NCBI RefSeq assembly: GCF_000820515.1
Contig: NZ_JXDG01000009.1
Location: forward strand, 1-64,000
Length of the DNA: 64,000 bases
From: Pseudomonas batumici
Lineage (GTDB): Bacteria; Pseudomonadota; Gammaproteobacteria; Pseudomonadales; Pseudomonadaceae
Direction of reading: 5' to 3'
Part shown: positions 60,659-64,000 of the stretch, piece after piece
How positions within the stretch are numbered: position 1 is the first letter of the stretch
Layout of the letters: the number at the start of each line of letters is the position of its first letter
Notes under the pieces: model-generated
Database searches by the model: none
Seen by the model: only the letters and a program-made list of their open reading frames with translations
What the model was told of the DNA's origin: nothing
Program-made: the position numbers and the translations under genes

Positions 60659-61318
60659 ATGATCTCGATGTTGCGACGTAGCTTGCTGGTACTGCTGGCG
60701 ACCTTGCCCTTGATGGGCAGCGCCCTGGCGGCGACGTCGGCCCATGACCTGGTCAAGAACACCACCGACCGGATACTGTCCGACCTGACGGCCAACAAGG
60801 CGCAATACAAGCAGAACCCCCAGGCCTTCTATAACTCCCTCAACACCATCATCGGCCCGGTGGTGGATGCCGAAGGTATTTCCAAGAGCATCATGACGGT
60901 CAAGTACTCGCGCAAGGCCACCCCCGAGCAGATGAAGACCTTCGAGGAAAACTTCAAGAAGGGCCTGTTCCAGTTCTACGGCAACGCCTTGCTGGAGTAC
61001 AACAACCAGGGCATCACCGTTGACCAGCCCAAGGATGAGTCGGGCGAGCGCACCAGCGTCGGCATGACCGTCAAGGGCAGCAACGGCGCGATCTACCCGG
61101 TTTCCTACACCATGGAGAAGATCAATGGCGAGTGGAAGCTGCGCAACGTGATCGTCAACGGCATCAATATCGGCAAGCTGTTCCGCGATCAGTTCGCCGA
61201 TGCGATGCAGCGCAACAACAACAACCTGGACCAGACCATCAACAACTGGGCCAGCGAAGTAGAAAAGGCTAAGGTCGAGTCCGACAAGAACCCGCAAAAG
61301 GGCGCTCAGAGTGAGTGA
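60659..61318 (+). CDS. mlaC: Periplasmic phospholipid shuttle MlaC
   Basis: The 219-residue protein has a signal peptide (MLRRSLLVLLATLPLMGSALAA) and the MlaC fold that carries a phospholipid between MlaA and MlaFEDB. GAGGAG is seven bases before the ATG at 60659; an ATG at 60644 overlaps that sequence and is less likely. Confidence 0.94.
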   Translation: MISMLRRSLLVLLATLPLMGSALAATSAHDLVKNTTDRILSDLTANKAQYKQNPQAFYNSLNTIIGPVVDAEGISKSIMTVKYSRKATPEQMKTFEENFKKGLFQFYGNALLEYNNQGITVDQPKDESGERTSVGMTVKGSNGAIYPVSYTMEKINGEWKLRNVIVNGINIGKLFRDQFADAMQRNNNNLDQTINNWASEVEKAKVESDKNPQKGAQSE

Positions 61319-61616
61319 GGCCAGCGTTCGCCCCGGTGAGGCCGGTGAACTGCTGCTGGCCGGTGTGATCGACTACAGCACCGGCTCGGCCCTGCGCAAG
61401 GACGGGCAGGCGTTGATCAAGGCCAGCGCGGCGCCGGCCGTGGTGGTCGACTGCGCCGCCGTGCAGAAATCCAGCAGTGTCGGCCTGGCCTTGCTGCTGG
61501 CGTTCATGCGTGACGCCGAAGAGGCCGGCAAATCCCTGAGCATTCGCGCCATGCCGCAAGACATGCGCGAAATCGCCGAGGTGTCCGAGTTGACGGAGCT
61601 GTTCGCCGTCCATTGA
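61311..61616 (+). CDS. mlaB: STAS-domain protein MlaB
   Basis: The 101-residue STAS protein starts with GTG inside mlaC (8-base overlap). VVVDCAAVQKSSSVGLALLLAFMRDA matches the STAS core with the serine that contacts MlaF. It regulates the transporter ATPase. Confidence 0.9.
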   Translation: MSEASVRPGEAGELLLAGVIDYSTGSALRKDGQALIKASAAPAVVVDCAAVQKSSSVGLALLLAFMRDAEEAGKSLSIRAMPQDMREIAEVSELTELFAVH

Positions 61617-61649
61617 TGTTGTTATTGGCAAGAGCGCCATGAATCAGGA

Positions 61650-61702
61650 AGCCCCCCGTCAGTCTCCCTGCAATGCGGGGTTCGCAGGCGCGGGGCTTTT
61701 TT
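61650..61702 (+). terminator. Intrinsic terminator after mlaB
   Basis: AGCCCC (61650-61655) pairs with GGGGCT (61692-61697) around a structured GC-rich loop, followed by TTTTTT at 61697-61702. It lies 34 bases past mlaB, so ibaG probably uses a separate promoter just downstream. Confidence 0.75.
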
Positions 61703-61748
61703 GTATGATGGCCGACCCGCGCGCGTTGGGCGCCGATTGAGGTTGAGC

Positions 61749-62000
61749 ATGCAGGCCTACGAAGTAAAGAGCTTCCTTGAAGAAAAGCTGTCGGACACTC
61801 TTTCACAGGTGCAGGTTGAAGTTGAGGGCGAAGGCTGCAACTTCCAGCTGAACGTGATTAGCGACGAACTGGTGGCCTTGAGCCCGGTGAAGCGTCAGCA
61901 GAGCATCTATGCCCATTTGAACCCGTGGATCGCCGATGGCAGCATCCATGCGGTCACCATGAAATTTTTCAGCCGCGCGGCCTGGGCCGAGCGCACCTGA
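61749..62000 (+). CDS. ibaG: BolA/IbaG family protein
   Basis: The 83-residue protein has the BolA-type fold with the VALSPVKRQQSIYAHLNPWI loop typical of IbaG, an iron-sulfur and acid-stress related member that pairs with monothiol glutaredoxins. Position between mlaB and murA is the conserved IbaG locus. Confidence 0.9.
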   Translation: MQAYEVKSFLEEKLSDTLSQVQVEVEGEGCNFQLNVISDELVALSPVKRQQSIYAHLNPWIADGSIHAVTMKFFSRAAWAERT

Positions 62001-62006
62001 GCCTGA

Positions 62007-63290
<1,284 letters not shown>

Positions 63291-63306
63291 TGCCTGACAC
63301 CGTCCT

Positions 63307-63404
63307 GTAGGAGCCGGCTTGCTGGCGATGGACTTGAGGGCGCCGCCGTGTTTCAGTTGTAGCGCGTCATCGTTGAAGTTTATCGCCGACAAGCCGGCTC
63401 CTAC
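63307..63404. repeat. Degenerate REP doublet (REPIN)
   Basis: GTAGGAGCCGGCTTGCTGGC begins at 63307 and an inverted, partly diverged copy (CGACAAGCCGGCTCCTAC) ends at 63404. The left arm equals that of the doublet at 28135. It lies between murA and hisG on the same strand and may affect readthrough. Confidence 0.85.
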
Positions 63405-63460
63405 GGGAGAGGCGGTCTGAGTTGTTAGAAGTATCCTGATTGAAGGACTTAGGTTTTCCC

Positions 63461-64000
63461 ATGCTGACCATTGCACTGTCCAAGGGCCGCATTCTCGACG
63501 ACACCCTGCCACTGCTCGCTGAAGCGGGCATCGTGCCGACCGAGAATCCGGACAAGAGCCGCAAGCTGATCATCCCCACGACCCAGGACGACGTCCGTCT
63601 GCTGATCGTGCGGGCTACTGACGTGCCGACTTATGTCGAGCATGGCGCGGCCGACCTCGGTGTGGCCGGTAAAGATGTGTTGATGGAATACGGCGGCCAG
63701 GGCCTGTACGAGCCCCTGGACCTGCAGATCGCCCAGTGCAAGCTGATGACCGCCGGCGCCGTCGGTGCCGTCGAGCCCAAGGGCCGCCTGCGGGTGGCGA
63801 CCAAGTTCGTCAACGTTGCCAAGCGCTACTACGCCGAGCAAGGTCGTCAGGTCGATATCATCAAGCTCTACGGCTCCATGGAGCTGGCACCGCTGATCGG
63901 CCTGGCCGACAAGATCATCGACGTCGTCGACACCGGCAATACCCTGCGGGCCAACGGCCTGGAGCCGCAGGAACTGATTGCAACCATCAGCTCGCGCCTG
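63461..64000 (+). CDS. hisG: ATP phosphoribosyltransferase, short form (partial)
   Basis: The first 180 codons are present; the window ends before the stop. The sequence [19 protein letters not shown], the [26 protein letters not shown] region and the PRPP loop VDIVDTGNT-type segment ([16 protein letters not shown]) mark the short HisG, which has no C-terminal ACT-like domain and needs HisZ for regulation. It starts histidine synthesis from PRPP and ATP. Confidence 0.96.
   Translation, partial: MLTIALSKGRILDDTLPLLAEAGIVPTENPDKSRKLIIPTTQDDVRLLIVRATDVPTYVEHGAADLGVAGKDVLMEYGGQGLYEPLDLQIAQCKLMTAGAVGAVEPKGRLRVATKFVNVAKRYYAEQGRQVDIIKLYGSMELAPLIGLADKIIDVVDTGNTLRANGLEPQELIATISSRL

Overview
The window is GC-rich, densely coded chromosomal DNA from a Pseudomonas, most likely of the fluorescens/putida/syringae side of the genus. 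The protein sequences, the gene order (rpoN-hpf-ptsN-rapZ-ptsO; lptCAB-kdsCD divergent from mlaFEDCB-ibaG-murA-hisG; hemA-prfA-prmC-moeB-murI divergent from a TPR lipoprotein-lolB-ispE-tRNA-Gln-prs-rplY-pth-ychF) and two REP doublets with the core GTAGGAGCCGGCTTGC all point that way. Nearly all of it is core genome. No insertion sequence, integrase, CRISPR array or rRNA was seen.

Layout. 1-1112: end of a basic amino acid ABC transporter (hisM part, hisP). 1132-4555: a small accessory patch with a DUF3077/DUF6124-like gene behind a C4-type antisense RNA leader, an unknown secreted protein, and a YafY/WYL regulator with a VOC-fold protein. 4661-11561 (minus): ychF, pth, rplY, prs, tRNA-Gln, ispE, lolB and a TPR lipoprotein. 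11747-17106 (plus): hemA, prfA, prmC, moeB-like, murI and pagL. 17131-22536: a YkgJ Cys-cluster protein and a 1625-residue dermonecrotic-toxin-like orphan. 22533-28105: SDR, photolyase, renalase-type oxidoreductase, YfcH-like protein and hemH. 28262-31385: nucleobase salvage (uraA, upp, hpt) and a WbuC cupin. 31465-34288: AEC transporter, CMD-family protein, a cation exchanger and a short RlpA. 34369-37580: gatCAB. 37837-51148: mreBCD, maf, rng, yhdP, a nitrilase-family amidase, tldD, darP and pmbA. 51255-58284 (minus): the rpoN/PTS-Ntr block and the Lpt/Kdo block. 58574-end: mla operon, ibaG, murA and hisG (cut by the window edge).

The genes work mainly in envelope construction (Lpt, Kdo, Mla, LolB, MurA/MurI, MreBCD, PagL, YhdP, RlpA), translation and translation quality (Pth, YchF, L25, RF1, PrmC, GatCAB, HPF, RNase G, DarP, tRNA-Gln), nucleotide metabolism (Prs, Upp, Hpt, UraA) and tetrapyrrole synthesis (HemA, HemH).

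Most interesting signals: (1) a C4-like antisense RNA fold upstream of the DUF gene, with two blocks complementary, in antiparallel order, to that gene's ribosome-binding region; (2) two exact TGTACA-N12-TGTACA operators upstream of phrB and a near match in the renalase/yfcH intergenic region, resembling LitR/PplR light-responsive sites although no MerR gene lies beside them; (3) an SDR whose catalytic Tyr is His; (4) mreC, which has no ATG or GTG start and best fits an ATT start; (5) a cation exchanger with Gln in place of the ion-binding Glu in both alpha repeats; (6) the giant orphan toxin-like protein.
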